Shown here in pieces: positions 25,512-34,363 of a stretch of 64,000 nucleotides of DNA. The translations under genes were made by a program, and so were the position numbers. The notes beneath the pieces are model-generated. The model saw nothing but the letters and a program-made list of their open reading frames with translations, searched no databases and was not told where the DNA came from. The stretch's first letter is position 1. Every line of letters begins with the position of its first letter. This DNA comes from JAQGMV01 sp035525455 (GTDB lineage Bacteria; Pseudomonadota; Gammaproteobacteria; Burkholderiales; SG8-41): positions 1 through 64,000 of the forward strand of contig DATLEF010000174.1 of NCBI GenBank assembly GCA_035525455.1. The letters are read 5' to 3'.

Positions 25512-27764
25512 TCAGGATATGCGCGTAGTGCCTTCGCGCAATGCCTGCAGCACCCGCGCCGAGAGCATCGGCTGCTGCCGCAGACGCACGCCGGTCAGCT
25601 GATACACGGCGTTTGAAATCGCCGGCGCGACGAGCGGGGTCGTCATCTGACCCGCGCCCGTCGGATGGTTCGGCGTGGGGATCAGCTTGATGTGGATGGG
25701 CGGCAGGTCCTTCATGCGCGGCACGTGATAGTCGTAGAAGTTCGACTGCTGCACGACACCATCCTCGATCGTGATGCGCTCCATCAGCGCAAGGCCGAGG
25801 CCGTAGACGAGCGAGCTTTCGCTTTGCGCAATGACGTTGTCCGGATGCACCGGCACGCCGACGTCGATCGTGCACCAGAAGTTGTGGACGTTGATCGCCC
25901 CGCTCGCGCGCTCCACCGAGACCTCGGCTATGCCGGCGAGCTGCGTGCCCGAATAGTCCAGATACGCGATTCCCAGCCCGCGCCCTTCCCGCTTGCGTCC
26001 CCAGTCCGCCATGCGCGCCACTTCCTCGATCACGTGACGCGCGCGCGGCACCTTAGCGAGGTGCTGGAGCCTGAACTGGATCGGATCGATGCCGCGCTTC
26101 GCTGCAACCTCGTCCATGAAAACTTCGTTGGCGAATGCGTTCTGGCCGACGCCAATCGCGCGCAGCGGTGCGGTACGCATACCGGTATCCTGCTGCAGGC
26201 CTTCGGCAAGGCGGTCCGCGATCTCGTAGGTGGGGAGCTCGGTGCCGCGCATGGCGATGTTGTCGCGGCCTTTCATGACTTTCCATCTCACCGGATCCAT
26301 GAACGCGAGCACCCGGTCCGAAACCACTCGATGGTGCCACGCGATCAACTGACCGTTCGCGTCCATGCCGGCGCTGATGCGGTTCACGTACAGCGGCCTG
26401 AAGCGCCCGTTGTGAACGTCGTCTTCGCGCGTCCACAGCACTTTCACCGGACGTCCCGCCGCTTTCGACATGAGCGCGGAGTCGACGATGAATTCGACGT
26501 CGCGATTACCCCGCCGCCCGAAGCCGCCGCCGAGCAGCATGCCGTTGAACTTCACGCGGCTTTCGGGTATTCCGAGCGCGTTGGCGACTGCCGTCACGGC
26601 GATCGTCTGGCTTTGCGTTCCGCACCAGATCTCGCAGGCATCGCCCGCGGGACTGACCGCGGCAACCGAATTGAGCGGCTCCATCTGGGCGTGATACGCA
26701 TAATCGGCGCGGTATTCGCCTTCGAACACCGTCGCGGCGCGCTTCATGGCAGCGTGAACGTCCCCTTTCTCTTCCCACGCGACGCCCTTACGCGACGGGT
26801 CGCGCGCCACGGCTGAAAATTGCTCGAGGGCCTTCGCGCTCGAGTGGCCCCAGCCGGTCGCTTTGCGGCTCCAGCTTACCTTGAGCGCGTTTTTTGCCTT
26901 GAATGCGGCCCAGGGCGTGTCGGCAAGTACGCCGACGCCGTACTTCAGCGGCACGATCTGCATCACGCCTTCGATCGCGCGCGCTGCTGCTTCGTCGATG
27001 CGCTCCGGCGCTGCGCCTTCGACCGGCTGGCGCAGGATCGCCCCGTAAATCATTCCGGGTACCTGGACATCGATGCTGTACTGCGCCGAGCCGTTGACCT
27101 TCAGCGGCACGTCGATGCGCCCGATGTCGTGCCCGATCAGACGGAAGCGCGCTCGGTCGAGCGGCTCGAGCGCAACCTCCGGCGCTTCACCTGGAATTTT
27201 TGCGAAAGCTGCGATGTCGCCATAGCTCAACTTGCGTCCCGAATTCGCGTGCACCACGGTGCCCGGTGCCGTGGTGAGCTCCGAAATCGGCACGTTCCAG
27301 TGCCGCGCGGCGTTTTCCATGAGCACGTAGCGCACTTGCGCGCCGAACTGGCGCAGCGGCGTGAAGTAGCCGGTCACCGTCGCGCTGCCCGCCGTGTACT
27401 GCAAACGGCCGAATAGCGGATTGCCATAAAGCTTGTCGTTCGGCGGCGCGGGCACGATCGTGACGCGGCTCCAGTCGGCGTCCATCTCGTCGGCGACGAT
27501 GCGCGGCAGCGACGTGAGCGATCCCTGACCCATTTCGGCCGCCGGCGACATGATGTATACCGCGCCGTCGGTTGCAAGCGTGACGTACGGATTCAGGACT
27601 TTCTGGTTTGCCGCCGCTGCGAATGCGCTGAGATCCGGTACACCCACTGCCGTGGCAAAAGTGAACCCGCCCGCGCCGAGCATGAAGCGCCGCCGTGACC
27701 GGTTGACGCGCAAAGACGTGTCGGGCGCAGGAGAACGCACGAATTTCTGCTTGTCGGTGCGCAT
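25512..27764 (-). CDS. Molybdenum hydroxylase large subunit, IorB-like, Tat-exported
   Basis: A 750-residue molybdopterin-cytosine-dinucleotide-type large subunit of the xanthine-dehydrogenase family, closest in layout to isoquinoline 1-oxidoreductase beta. A twin-arginine leader (SRRRFMLGAGGFTFA) lies near residue 23, followed by AAEMGQGSLTSLPRIVADE, GGGFGRRGNRDVEF and AIGVGQNAFANE motifs. It pairs with the [2Fe-2S] subunit encoded 2 bp upstream. There is no FAD subunit, as is typical of the periplasmic IorAB/aldehyde-oxidoreductase branch, so electrons probably go to a cytochrome. Substrate unknown (aldehyde or N-heterocycle). Confidence 0.9.
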   Translation of the reverse strand: MRTDKQKFVRSPAPDTSLRVNRSRRRFMLGAGGFTFATAVGVPDLSAFAAAANQKVLNPYVTLATDGAVYIMSPAAEMGQGSLTSLPRIVADEMDADWSRVTIVPAPPNDKLYGNPLFGRLQYTAGSATVTGYFTPLRQFGAQVRYVLMENAARHWNVPISELTTAPGTVVHANSGRKLSYGDIAAFAKIPGEAPEVALEPLDRARFRLIGHDIGRIDVPLKVNGSAQYSIDVQVPGMIYGAILRQPVEGAAPERIDEAAARAIEGVMQIVPLKYGVGVLADTPWAAFKAKNALKVSWSRKATGWGHSSAKALEQFSAVARDPSRKGVAWEEKGDVHAAMKRAATVFEGEYRADYAYHAQMEPLNSVAAVSPAGDACEIWCGTQSQTIAVTAVANALGIPESRVKFNGMLLGGGFGRRGNRDVEFIVDSALMSKAAGRPVKVLWTREDDVHNGRFRPLYVNRISAGMDANGQLIAWHHRVVSDRVLAFMDPVRWKVMKGRDNIAMRGTELPTYEIADRLAEGLQQDTGMRTAPLRAIGVGQNAFANEVFMDEVAAKRGIDPIQFRLQHLAKVPRARHVIEEVARMADWGRKREGRGLGIAYLDYSGTQLAGIAEVSVERASGAINVHNFWCTIDVGVPVHPDNVIAQSESSLVYGLGLALMERITIEDGVVQQSNFYDYHVPRMKDLPPIHIKLIPTPNHPTGAGQMTTPLVAPAISNAVYQLTGVRLRQQPMLSARVLQALREGTTRIS

Positions 27765-27766
27765 GA

Positions 27767-28234
27767 TTACACCTCCTTCGCCGCACGTTCGATCGCGCGC
27801 ACGATACGCACATACGTCCCGCAGCGGCAGATGTTCGGGCTCATGTACTCGACGATCTCATCGCGCGAGGGCCGCGGCTTCTCCTTGAGCAGGCCCGCCG
27901 CGCGCATGATCTGGCCCGACTGGCAGTAGCCGCACTGAGGCACCTGCTCGGCTATCCACGCTTTTTGCAGCGGGTGCTGGCCGCCGGGTGCAAGTCCTTC
28001 GATCGTGGTGATTCGGCGCCCGGCGATATCCTTGAATGCGTGCAGGCACGATTGCGTCGGCTTGCCGTCGAGATGCACGGTGCACGCGCCGCATTGTCCG
28101 ACTCCGCAGCCGTACTTCGTGCCGGTCAACTTGAGATGCTCGCGCAACACCCATAAGAGCGGTGTGTCTTCGTGCGCGGTGATGGTATGGCGCTGACCAT
28201 TGACCGTCAGCGGTGCGGTGATTTTCTGGGTCAT
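27767..28234 (-). CDS. Molybdenum hydroxylase [2Fe-2S] subunit, IorA-like
   Basis: A 155-residue subunit with the two expected clusters: a plant-type ferredoxin set in YGCGVGQCGACTV with a further Cys in TQSCLHA, and a second helical-domain set in QCGYCQSGQIM and NICRCGTY. It hands electrons from the Mo site to an external acceptor. The start at 28234 is set by AAGGAGGGG directly upstream. It is the first gene of the two-gene operon. Confidence 0.92.
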   Translation of the reverse strand: MTQKITAPLTVNGQRHTITAHEDTPLLWVLREHLKLTGTKYGCGVGQCGACTVHLDGKPTQSCLHAFKDIAGRRITTIEGLAPGGQHPLQKAWIAEQVPQCGYCQSGQIMRAAGLLKEKPRPSRDEIVEYMSPNICRCGTYVRIVRAIERAAKEV

Positions 28235-28295
28235 GACCCCTCCTTGAGCACTGCTGAGCGCTCTCCTCGCCACTGCGGCGCCTGATCGGCGTCGT

Positions 28296-28301
28296 TATAA
28301 T
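28296..28301 (+). promoter_or_regulatory. Candidate -10 box before the dioxygenase gene
   Basis: A perfect TATAAT hexamer lies 70 bp upstream of the dioxygenase ATG in the divergent region. No convincing -35 at 16-18 bp is seen, so this is only suggestive. Confidence 0.35.
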
Positions 28302-28371
28302 ATGTTCTTCGTGCGCCGCGCTTCACCGTACGGAAGCGCAGCGGAAATTCTAGCGTATTGAAGGAACCTTC

Positions 28372-29277
28372 ATGCAGATCGAATCCACCGGGCAGATACT
28401 CGGCGCGACCGTCACGGGCATCGATTTGAGCCAGCCGCTGAGCGACGCGAATTTTGCGCAGATCATCGCCTCGCTCGGTCGCCATGGGGTCCTGCGCTTT
28501 CCCGCGCAGCGCCTGGACGCGCCCCAGCTCAGGGATTTTTCACGGCGCTTTGGGCGCATCCAGACTTCGGTCAGCGACAAATACGCCGTGCCCGGCGTCC
28601 CGGAAGTCGGCATCCTTTCGAACGTCATCGAGAACGGCGAGCCGATCGGACTGGCGGACGCGGGGCAGGACTGGCACACCGACATGACGTACAACGCGAC
28701 GGTCGGTTTTTGCAACGTGCTTTACGCCGTGAAAGTGCCGTGGCGCGACGGCAAGGCGCTGGGCGCGACGCAATTCGCGAACATGCACGCGGCGTACGAC
28801 GATCTCGCGCCGGAATGGAAGGAAAAGCTCGAGCATGCCACCGCGACGCACGACTTCAACAAGTTCTGGGAAGAGATGCGGCGTCGGCCCGGCAGCATAC
28901 GGCCTGCACTGACGCCCGAGCAGCGCGCCAAACGCCCGCCGTCGGTGCACCCGGTCTTTCTGACACACCCGATCACGGGCCGCCAGGTGCTCTATTGCAA
29001 CCCCGGTTATGCGATCCGCATCAATGAGCTCGACGAAGCCGAAAGCGCACGTGTGCTCAAAATGCTATTCGAGCATCAGCTCCAGCTCCAATACATCTAC
29101 GAGCATCGGTGGACCGAAGGCGACGTGCTGATGTGGGACCATATCGGCACGCTGCACAACGCGGTGCCGGATTATCGGCCCGACGAGCTGCGCCTGATGA
29201 TGCGCTGCCAGGTGATGGCGGATCGGATATTCGACGAGCAGTTCGTGCGCAAGGCGCTGGAACCGATTGCGGCCTAG
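28372..29277 (+). CDS. TauD/TfdA-family Fe(II)/2-oxoglutarate dioxygenase
   Basis: A 301-residue cytoplasmic dioxygenase that couples 2-oxoglutarate decarboxylation to substrate hydroxylation. The iron triad is visible: His102 and Asp104 in DWHTDMTYN and the distal His in MWDHIGTLHNAV. The 2-oxoglutarate-binding Arg is likely in LRLMMRCQVMADR. The opening QILGATVTGIDLSQPLSD is typical of TauD/TfdA and 2,4-D-type enzymes. The gene stands alone, converging on the catabolic cluster. Substrate unknown. Confidence 0.9.
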   Translation: MQIESTGQILGATVTGIDLSQPLSDANFAQIIASLGRHGVLRFPAQRLDAPQLRDFSRRFGRIQTSVSDKYAVPGVPEVGILSNVIENGEPIGLADAGQDWHTDMTYNATVGFCNVLYAVKVPWRDGKALGATQFANMHAAYDDLAPEWKEKLEHATATHDFNKFWEEMRRRPGSIRPALTPEQRAKRPPSVHPVFLTHPITGRQVLYCNPGYAIRINELDEAESARVLKMLFEHQLQLQYIYEHRWTEGDVLMWDHIGTLHNAVPDYRPDELRLMMRCQVMADRIFDEQFVRKALEPIAA

Positions 29278-29324
29278 CAGGCTGTCGGACTTGTCCGATC
29301 GCGCTGGCAGCGTCAATGGCGAAA

Positions 29325-29490
29325 GGGAGGTTACGGAGGGCGGCCTTCGGCGCCCTCACGGAGGCGGTGAATGAACAGGAGGAACCGGAGGTTCCTCCCG
29401 TAACCCACTTCCTACGGTTTAAGAGCGACGAAGCGCTCGCCACGAGCGCCCGAAGGATGGAAGGTTACGGAGGGAAACCCCGGTTTCCTC
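29325..29490. repeat. Cluster of dispersed palindromic repeat units
   Basis: Three related units lie in one 277-bp intergenic region. GGGAGGTTACGGAGGG at 29325-29340 is the exact reverse complement of 20284-20299. A hairpin at 29379-29400 (GGAGGAACC with GGTTCCTCC) is followed by CGTAACCC. At 29456-29490 the inverted form is GGTTACGGAGG followed by a GAAACC/GGTTTC hairpin. The second and third units are mirror images, giving an inverted pair of about 110 bp. No coding capacity is supported here. Confidence 0.7.
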
Positions 29491-29510
29491 TGAATCGTTC
29501 ACCGGCCTGA

Positions 29511-29530
29511 GGGCTGCCGAATGGCAGCCC
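29511..29530. terminator. GC hairpin between convergent genes
   Basis: A perfect 8-bp stem (29511-29518 with 29523-29530) with GAAT loop, flanked by CCTGA and TCAGG that can extend pairing. It lies between the convergent dioxygenase and zinc-ribbon genes. There is no T-run, so it is only a possible terminator or RNA-stabilising hairpin. Confidence 0.45.
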
Positions 29531-29554
29531 GAGCCTTCAGGCGAGCGCCGCCCC

Positions 29555-29734
29555 TTACGCCGGAGCGACGCCCGAAATCACTTTGCCCGCGCCGTCGCAG
29601 TGCTGACACGGCTTGCCGTCATCCAGCATGCCGCTGCCGCTGCATTTCGGACACGCGGTATCCGCGGTTCCAGCCATGCCGGGCGGCGTTTCGGCAGCCG
29701 GATTCATTTCAGGTTCGATGGGACTGGTCGACAT
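29555..29734 (-). CDS. Small CxxCxGxG zinc-ribbon-like protein
   Basis: A 59-residue protein with two Cys pairs in the pattern of the DnaJ cysteine-rich domain: CPKCSGSG and CQHCDGAG, 15 residues apart. It is likely to bind a single zinc ion. The N-terminal 28 residues are Pro/Glu-rich and unstructured. The start at 29734 is chosen because AGGAGC lies 6 bases upstream. It follows the M24-family gene after 110 bp and may be the tail of the long minus-strand cluster. Function unknown. Confidence 0.72.
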   Translation of the reverse strand: MSTSPIEPEMNPAAETPPGMAGTADTACPKCSGSGMLDDGKPCQHCDGAGKVISGVAPA

Positions 29735-29844
29735 AAGCAGGCTCCTGGCTAGCGTCGGGCCTCTTGCGGCTTTTGTCACGTGCTGCGCCACAGGAGTGGT
29801 TCCTGTGGATGCAAGTTATGCTCCTGTCGCCGCTTCAGTCGTTC

Positions 29845-31023
29845 TTACGCGACGCGAAAAAGCGCGCGCGGTGCTTTATGCAGCCGCTCGAAGCCGTGCG
29901 CGGTGATATGTACCAGTTCGCCAACCTGCACACCCGCGAGCTGATCGGTCGTAATGACATTGGGCTGCACCACGATCGTCATGCCCGCGCGTAACGTCAT
30001 CGCGGGCAGTGGACCCGCCGGCCTGCTCTTACTCCCCAGCACCGGCGGAAAATAACCGCCGCCAAAACCGTGCACGAGATCGTCGCACGTCGTAAAACCG
30101 GCTTTCTCGATCACACCTGATACGTCCACGATCTGCTCCATCGTAGTGCCGGGTCTCAGCACTGCGGCAATCGCGTCGAAAGCTGCTTCGGCCGTCGCGT
30201 ACAACTCCCGATAAAGCGGCGTCGGATCCGCTGCCACCGTGAACGTACGCAATATCTGGCCGGGATAGTCCCAGAAGCTGCCGCTGATCTCGGCGAACAC
30301 AACGTCGCCGGCCGCGACCGTGCGATTCTCCGGAAACTGCCGCGGCACGCGGCAATCCGGATCGTTCATCGCCGTGACGCCGAAGTAATGAATGTAGGTG
30401 GAGCCGCCGTGCCGCGTGTACGCACGCTCGGTGATGTCCCACAGCTCGCGCTCCGTCGCGCCGGGGCGCAACTCTTCGCGCAACGCCTCGATAGCGGCGT
30501 CGCTGAATGCGGCGCCGATGCGCAGCCAGTCGATCTCTTCGTCCGACTTGATGAGCCGCAGCTCGACGTACTCGCGATTCATGTCGACGAACGTCGCGAA
30601 AGCGCTTTCGAGCATTTTGCATTTTCGATACGCGAGCGGCCCGAGGAAACCCACACGCTGTGCGCCGCGGCGCTTCAACTCCGCGATCACCTTGTCGATG
30701 CCCCCATGCTCGCCCCACTTCACCTCGGTATTGCGCGCAATGCGGCGGGCGAGAGGAACGTGGTTGAACCACTCCATGTACATGAGGTTGTGCTCGCTCG
30801 GCGAAACGATCACGTACGCTTCGATCGTCGCCGGCCAGCCGGTGAGCCATACCACGCCGGAGCCTGCGCGCTGCTCGCCGCATACCACCAGATGATCGAC
30901 CTGATTCTTTTGCATTGCCTCGAGCAGCGCACCGCGCCGGCGATCGATCTCGCCCTCGGAAAAACGCGGGTAGGGTTGTTGCCCGACGATCGCCGCGAGG
31001 CGCGGCTCGAGGTGCAAAGGCAT
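29845..31023 (-). CDS. M24-family (creatinase/prolidase fold) protein with lost metal site
   Basis: A 392-residue pita-bread-fold protein with an N-terminal creatinase-type domain (1-160) and a C-terminal M24 domain. The His of the family is kept in LVHGFGGGYF. The normal two-metal ligands are mostly gone: AEISGSFWDYPGQILRTF where Asp...Asp is expected, and VVQPNVI where Glu is expected. It may therefore be a metal-free C-N hydrolase like creatinase rather than an aminopeptidase. AGGAAAGG precedes the ATG. It lies at the downstream end of the catabolic cluster, 56 bp from the hydroxyacid oxidase gene. Confidence 0.84.
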   Translation of the reverse strand: MPLHLEPRLAAIVGQQPYPRFSEGEIDRRRGALLEAMQKNQVDHLVVCGEQRAGSGVVWLTGWPATIEAYVIVSPSEHNLMYMEWFNHVPLARRIARNTEVKWGEHGGIDKVIAELKRRGAQRVGFLGPLAYRKCKMLESAFATFVDMNREYVELRLIKSDEEIDWLRIGAAFSDAAIEALREELRPGATERELWDITERAYTRHGGSTYIHYFGVTAMNDPDCRVPRQFPENRTVAAGDVVFAEISGSFWDYPGQILRTFTVAADPTPLYRELYATAEAAFDAIAAVLRPGTTMEQIVDVSGVIEKAGFTTCDDLVHGFGGGYFPPVLGSKSRPAGPLPAMTLRAGMTIVVQPNVITTDQLAGVQVGELVHITAHGFERLHKAPRALFRVA

Positions 31024-31079
31024 GTGATCCTTTCCTGACGGGCAGCGACGTGAGAGGCCGGCAAACGCCGCAGCGGCTC

Positions 31080-32195
31080 CTATCCTTGTGCCTCGTACCA
31101 TGGGTACGCGCTGGTCGCGCTGACCGGCCCCGCAACGCGCGCAGGCCGCACCCAGGACGGATTCAGCTGCGCGATCGACGCGACGCCCATCAACCCGAGC
31201 GCGGTGCGGATTTCGATCTCGAGGAGCTCGAGCATGCGCTCGATGCCGGCCTGCCCGCCGGCCGCGAGCGACCAACCGAGCAGCTTGCCGACGCCGACTG
31301 CGCGCGCACCGAGCGCGAGCGCTTTGATGACGTCGGTTCCCCGCAACACGCCGCCGTCGAAAAGGATTTCGGCGCGCCCGGCCACGGCATCGACCACTGC
31401 AGGCAACACTTCGATACTGCCTTCTGCGTGATCGAGCTGACGGCCGCCGTGGTTGGACACGTAGACCGCGTCCGCGCCGTGCTCGACTGCGAGAGACGCG
31501 TCTTCGGCTGTGGCGATTCCTTTGACGATGAGCGGGCGCTGCATGCGCTCTTTCATCCAGACGAGATCGCTCCAGACGATGCTCGCCTGGTAACGCGGAT
31601 CGCCGAAGCCTTCTCGCACATTGGCGCGGCCGATAAGATCGCGCTCGCGCCGCCCATACCACGCACGATCGGCGGTGACGCACAGCGCGCGATAACCCGC
31701 GGCGCGCGCGCGATCGAGGATCTCTTCGATCCACTCCCGGCCGGAGCGCACGTACAGCTGGAATATGAGCGGCTCGCTCACAGCCGCCTGCGCGGCCTCT
31801 ATGCTCGGTTTGGCGGCGGTACTGATGAATGCGGTCGTGCCTCGCGCGAGAGCCGCTCGTGCGACGGGTATCGCGCCTTCAGGATGCGCCATGCCGAGAA
31901 AGCCGCCGACCGGCGCGAGAAATACCGGACTTGCAAGTGTCTGACCGAGCAGTGTCGTCGTGATATCGATGTCGGCGACGTTCACAAGCACGCGCTGGCG
32001 CAATGCGAGTGAATCGAGCGCGAGGCGATTGCGCCGCAAAGTCGTCTCGGAATCCGCACCACCGGAAAGATGGTCCCATAGGGCCTGCGGCAATTTCTGA
32101 CGCGCCGTGTGTACGATCTCCTGCAGCGACACGAACTCTTCGCGCTGCTCACCCGGTACTGCTGCGCTTTTCGGCGATTGCGGCATCACTTTCAC
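31080..32195 (-). CDS. FMN-dependent alpha-hydroxy-acid oxidase/dehydrogenase
   Basis: A 371-residue TIM-barrel flavoprotein of the LldD/glycolate oxidase/mandelate dehydrogenase family, oxidising L-2-hydroxy acids to 2-oxo acids. Signature residues are the active-site His and Arg in VSNHGGRQLDH, the FMN-contacting Lys in LIVKGIAT, and the FMN phosphate region ILFDGGVLRGTDVIKAL. It starts 4 bp after the ornithine-cyclodeaminase-like gene stop. Its product could feed the 2-oxoacid dehydrogenase encoded in the same cluster. Confidence 0.9.
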   Translation of the reverse strand: MKVMPQSPKSAAVPGEQREEFVSLQEIVHTARQKLPQALWDHLSGGADSETTLRRNRLALDSLALRQRVLVNVADIDITTTLLGQTLASPVFLAPVGGFLGMAHPEGAIPVARAALARGTTAFISTAAKPSIEAAQAAVSEPLIFQLYVRSGREWIEEILDRARAAGYRALCVTADRAWYGRRERDLIGRANVREGFGDPRYQASIVWSDLVWMKERMQRPLIVKGIATAEDASLAVEHGADAVYVSNHGGRQLDHAEGSIEVLPAVVDAVAGRAEILFDGGVLRGTDVIKALALGARAVGVGKLLGWSLAAGGQAGIERMLELLEIEIRTALGLMGVASIAQLNPSWVRPARVAGPVSATSAYPWYEAQG

Positions 32196-32199
32196 GAGC

Positions 32200-33201
32200 T
32201 CACTTTCGGGAAGTCGTTCTGCCGCTCATCGGCTTTTTCAAGCTCGCGAGGTCGGGCGCGGCCGGCAAATCCTTACGCCCGCGCGCGAGCTCGTAAAATC
32301 GCGAGGCAAGCGCGAGATCCTGCAGCGCGGTGCCGACTGATTTGAACACGACGAGCCCCGTATCGGGCAAATGTGCCGTGCCCGCGGCGACGTCCGCAAG
32401 TGTCACCTGGCGATCCGGCGTCAATGCGCCTTCCTTCACTGCCAGCTGCAGATCACCTGCTTCTTCGGCGGCACGCAGCGTATCGACGACGACAACGCTC
32501 GCATTGGCGAATGCGCGAGTATCCACTTCGATCGATTCCGGACGCGTGCTGCCGACGGCGCAAAGCAGACGACAGGATTCGAGCCAGTCTGCGCTCAGTA
32601 CCGGTTCGCTACTGCGCGAGCTGGTCGCCGCCACGACGATCGTCTGGCCGCGCGTGGCCGCCTGCGCACTGGGCTCGGCCCGCACCGGCAGGCCGAGCTT
32701 CGAGCCCATCTGGCGCGCGAACAGCTCGCGATTGGCGAGCGTCGGGCTATATACGCGAGCGGATGCTACCGTATACACGCTCGCCAGCGCTTCGAGCTGC
32801 ATGCGCGACTGGTGCCCCGCCCCGATCAAGCCAACGGTGACCGGGCCCTCGACGCGGAGCTTGCGCGCAACGACGCCGCTCGCCGCACCCGTACGTAAAT
32901 CGGTAATGAGCCGCCCGTCCAGCACTGCCAGGAGCTCTCCGTCGGCGAGCCGATAGAGCGACACCACATAGCGCACGCCCTCACCCCGAATCATGTGAAA
33001 CGCTTTGGTCGCGGCATAGCCGTTCGCATAGTCGGCGGCGAACATCATCCGCATCCAGCCGCCTTCGAACATGGAGTTCAAGCGCGGGGAAATGAAGGTC
33101 TTGCCGGCGGCTTCGTGCTGAGACGTTTGTTCCAGCAGATCGACGGCCTCGCGCATGTCGAGCACGCTCTCGAGCGCTTCGGCCCCCAGGATTAACGCCA
33201 T
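32200..33201 (-). CDS. Ornithine cyclodeaminase/mu-crystallin family protein
   Basis: A 333-residue NAD(P)-binding protein of the OCD/mu-crystallin family, which includes ornithine cyclodeaminases, ketimine reductases and alanine dehydrogenases. The dinucleotide motif is VGLIGAGHQSRMQLEAL near residue 145, with FISPRLNSMF at the N-terminal half and a Rossmann-edge SARVYSPT. In this catabolic setting an imine reductase or amino acid dehydrogenase role is as likely as cyclodeaminase. It probably shares a transcript with the hydroxyacid oxidase. Confidence 0.87.
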   Translation of the reverse strand: MALILGAEALESVLDMREAVDLLEQTSQHEAAGKTFISPRLNSMFEGGWMRMMFAADYANGYAATKAFHMIRGEGVRYVVSLYRLADGELLAVLDGRLITDLRTGAASGVVARKLRVEGPVTVGLIGAGHQSRMQLEALASVYTVASARVYSPTLANRELFARQMGSKLGLPVRAEPSAQAATRGQTIVVAATSSRSSEPVLSADWLESCRLLCAVGSTRPESIEVDTRAFANASVVVVDTLRAAEEAGDLQLAVKEGALTPDRQVTLADVAAGTAHLPDTGLVVFKSVGTALQDLALASRFYELARGRKDLPAAPDLASLKKPMSGRTTSRK

Positions 33202-33298
33202 AAAGGTCCACGTTGCTTCCTGCTTCGCAGGGCATTCAGAACGGTGCTTAGGCGGCTCGCGCCGCTATATGTACTCATGCCTGAGTCGCGCCGCGCAC

Positions 33299-34231
33299 TT
33301 ACGAGCTCAAACCGTCGCCGACTTCGACGTTCTCGGGCTTGAGCTCGATTCCGGATGCCTTGGCCTGCAACAGGAGCAGCGTCGAAAAGTCTTCCTCGGT
33401 GTAACCGTGACCGATCAGCGTCTGCACGATGTCTCGTGTGAGCGAGGTGAGGGGCATCGGCACACCGTACGTTCTGCCTGCGCTCAAGCCGAGATCGATG
33501 TCCTTGCGCAGAAGCTCAGGCGTGAAAGTCACGTGAAAGTCGAGGTTCGTCAGCGCGGGCGCCTTGTAGCGCGTGAACGTCGAACCCATCACGCTCTTGT
33601 TCAGAAAATCGAGAAATGCATGGCGCTTCATGCCCGCCTTTTCCGCAAGCAGCGTGATTTCGCAGAGGTTCTGGATGACCACGCCCAGCATGACGTTGTG
33701 ACAGATTTTTGCGATGCGCGAGAGCTCGCCGTCGCCGACGTACGAAACCCCCTGGCCAATCGCGGACAGATAAGGGGCAACCGCATCGAACGCGTCCTGC
33801 GGCCCCGAAGCGACGACCGTCAGCTTGCCCGCCTTGATCACTTTGGCGTTCCCCGAAACGGGTGCCGCGAGGAGCTTCACGTTCTGTTTCGCGAGCTTGT
33901 CGCGGATCTCCGCCGATTCCTCGAGCGAGATCGACGTGCTGTCGACGACGATCCGCGGCGCTCTGCCTTTGGACGTGACGCCATTCGGTCCGAACAGAAC
34001 TTCCTTCACGTCTTTGCCAGTTGAAACCATTGTGAAGACGATGTCGCAGTCGGCGAGATCGGTCAGCGCGTTCACGACTTTCGCGCCGGATTTCGCGAGC
34101 GGCTCGGCTTTGGAGCGCGTGCGGTTCCAGACCGAGATGTCGCAGCCCGATTTGGCGAGACGCTCGGCCATCGCGTAACCCATGCGGCCGATGCCGATCC
34201 AGCCGAGCTTGTGCTGCTTCATGTTCGCCAT
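33299..34231 (-). CDS. 3-Hydroxyisobutyrate dehydrogenase-family oxidoreductase
   Basis: A 310-residue beta-hydroxyacid dehydrogenase. The NAD(P) motif GWIGIGRMGYAMAERL opens the protein, PVSGNAKVIKAGKLTVVASG gives the substrate-binding motif, and the catalytic Lys lies in ELSRIAKICHNVMLG. The family reduces or oxidises 3-hydroxy acids such as 3-hydroxyisobutyrate, tartronate semialdehyde or 2-hydroxymethylglutarate. The gene is flanked by longer gaps (97 and 132 bp), so it may have its own promoter within the cluster. Confidence 0.88.
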   Translation of the reverse strand: MANMKQHKLGWIGIGRMGYAMAERLAKSGCDISVWNRTRSKAEPLAKSGAKVVNALTDLADCDIVFTMVSTGKDVKEVLFGPNGVTSKGRAPRIVVDSTSISLEESAEIRDKLAKQNVKLLAAPVSGNAKVIKAGKLTVVASGPQDAFDAVAPYLSAIGQGVSYVGDGELSRIAKICHNVMLGVVIQNLCEITLLAEKAGMKRHAFLDFLNKSVMGSTFTRYKAPALTNLDFHVTFTPELLRKDIDLGLSAGRTYGVPMPLTSLTRDIVQTLIGHGYTEEDFSTLLLLQAKASGIELKPENVEVGDGLSS

Positions 34232-34279
34232 TGTTTTCCTTTCAGGAAAAAAGGGGGGACAAGATAGCCCCTCCCCCTA

Positions 34280-34303
34280 CCCCTCCCCAACGCCGGGGAG
34301 GGG
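34280..34303. terminator. GC-rich hairpin after the E2 gene
   Basis: A perfect 9-bp stem of C4TC4 and G4AG4 (34280-34288 with 34295-34303, 6-nt loop) lies in the 132-bp gap downstream of the E2 gene and upstream of the dehydrogenase gene. There is no T-run, so it may attenuate or stabilise RNA rather than fully terminate. Confidence 0.45.
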
Positions 34304-34363
34304 AGTAACCGATCGATATGGTCAACGTATCGCTAAAGTACCTAGGCCCCTCTGCACTTGGGC

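Noticed and set aside
31024..31734. N-terminal extension of the M24 protein into the hydroxyacid oxidase gene
   Set aside because: It is out of frame with a firm FMN oxidase gene; the M24 start at 31023 has a good ribosome binding site.
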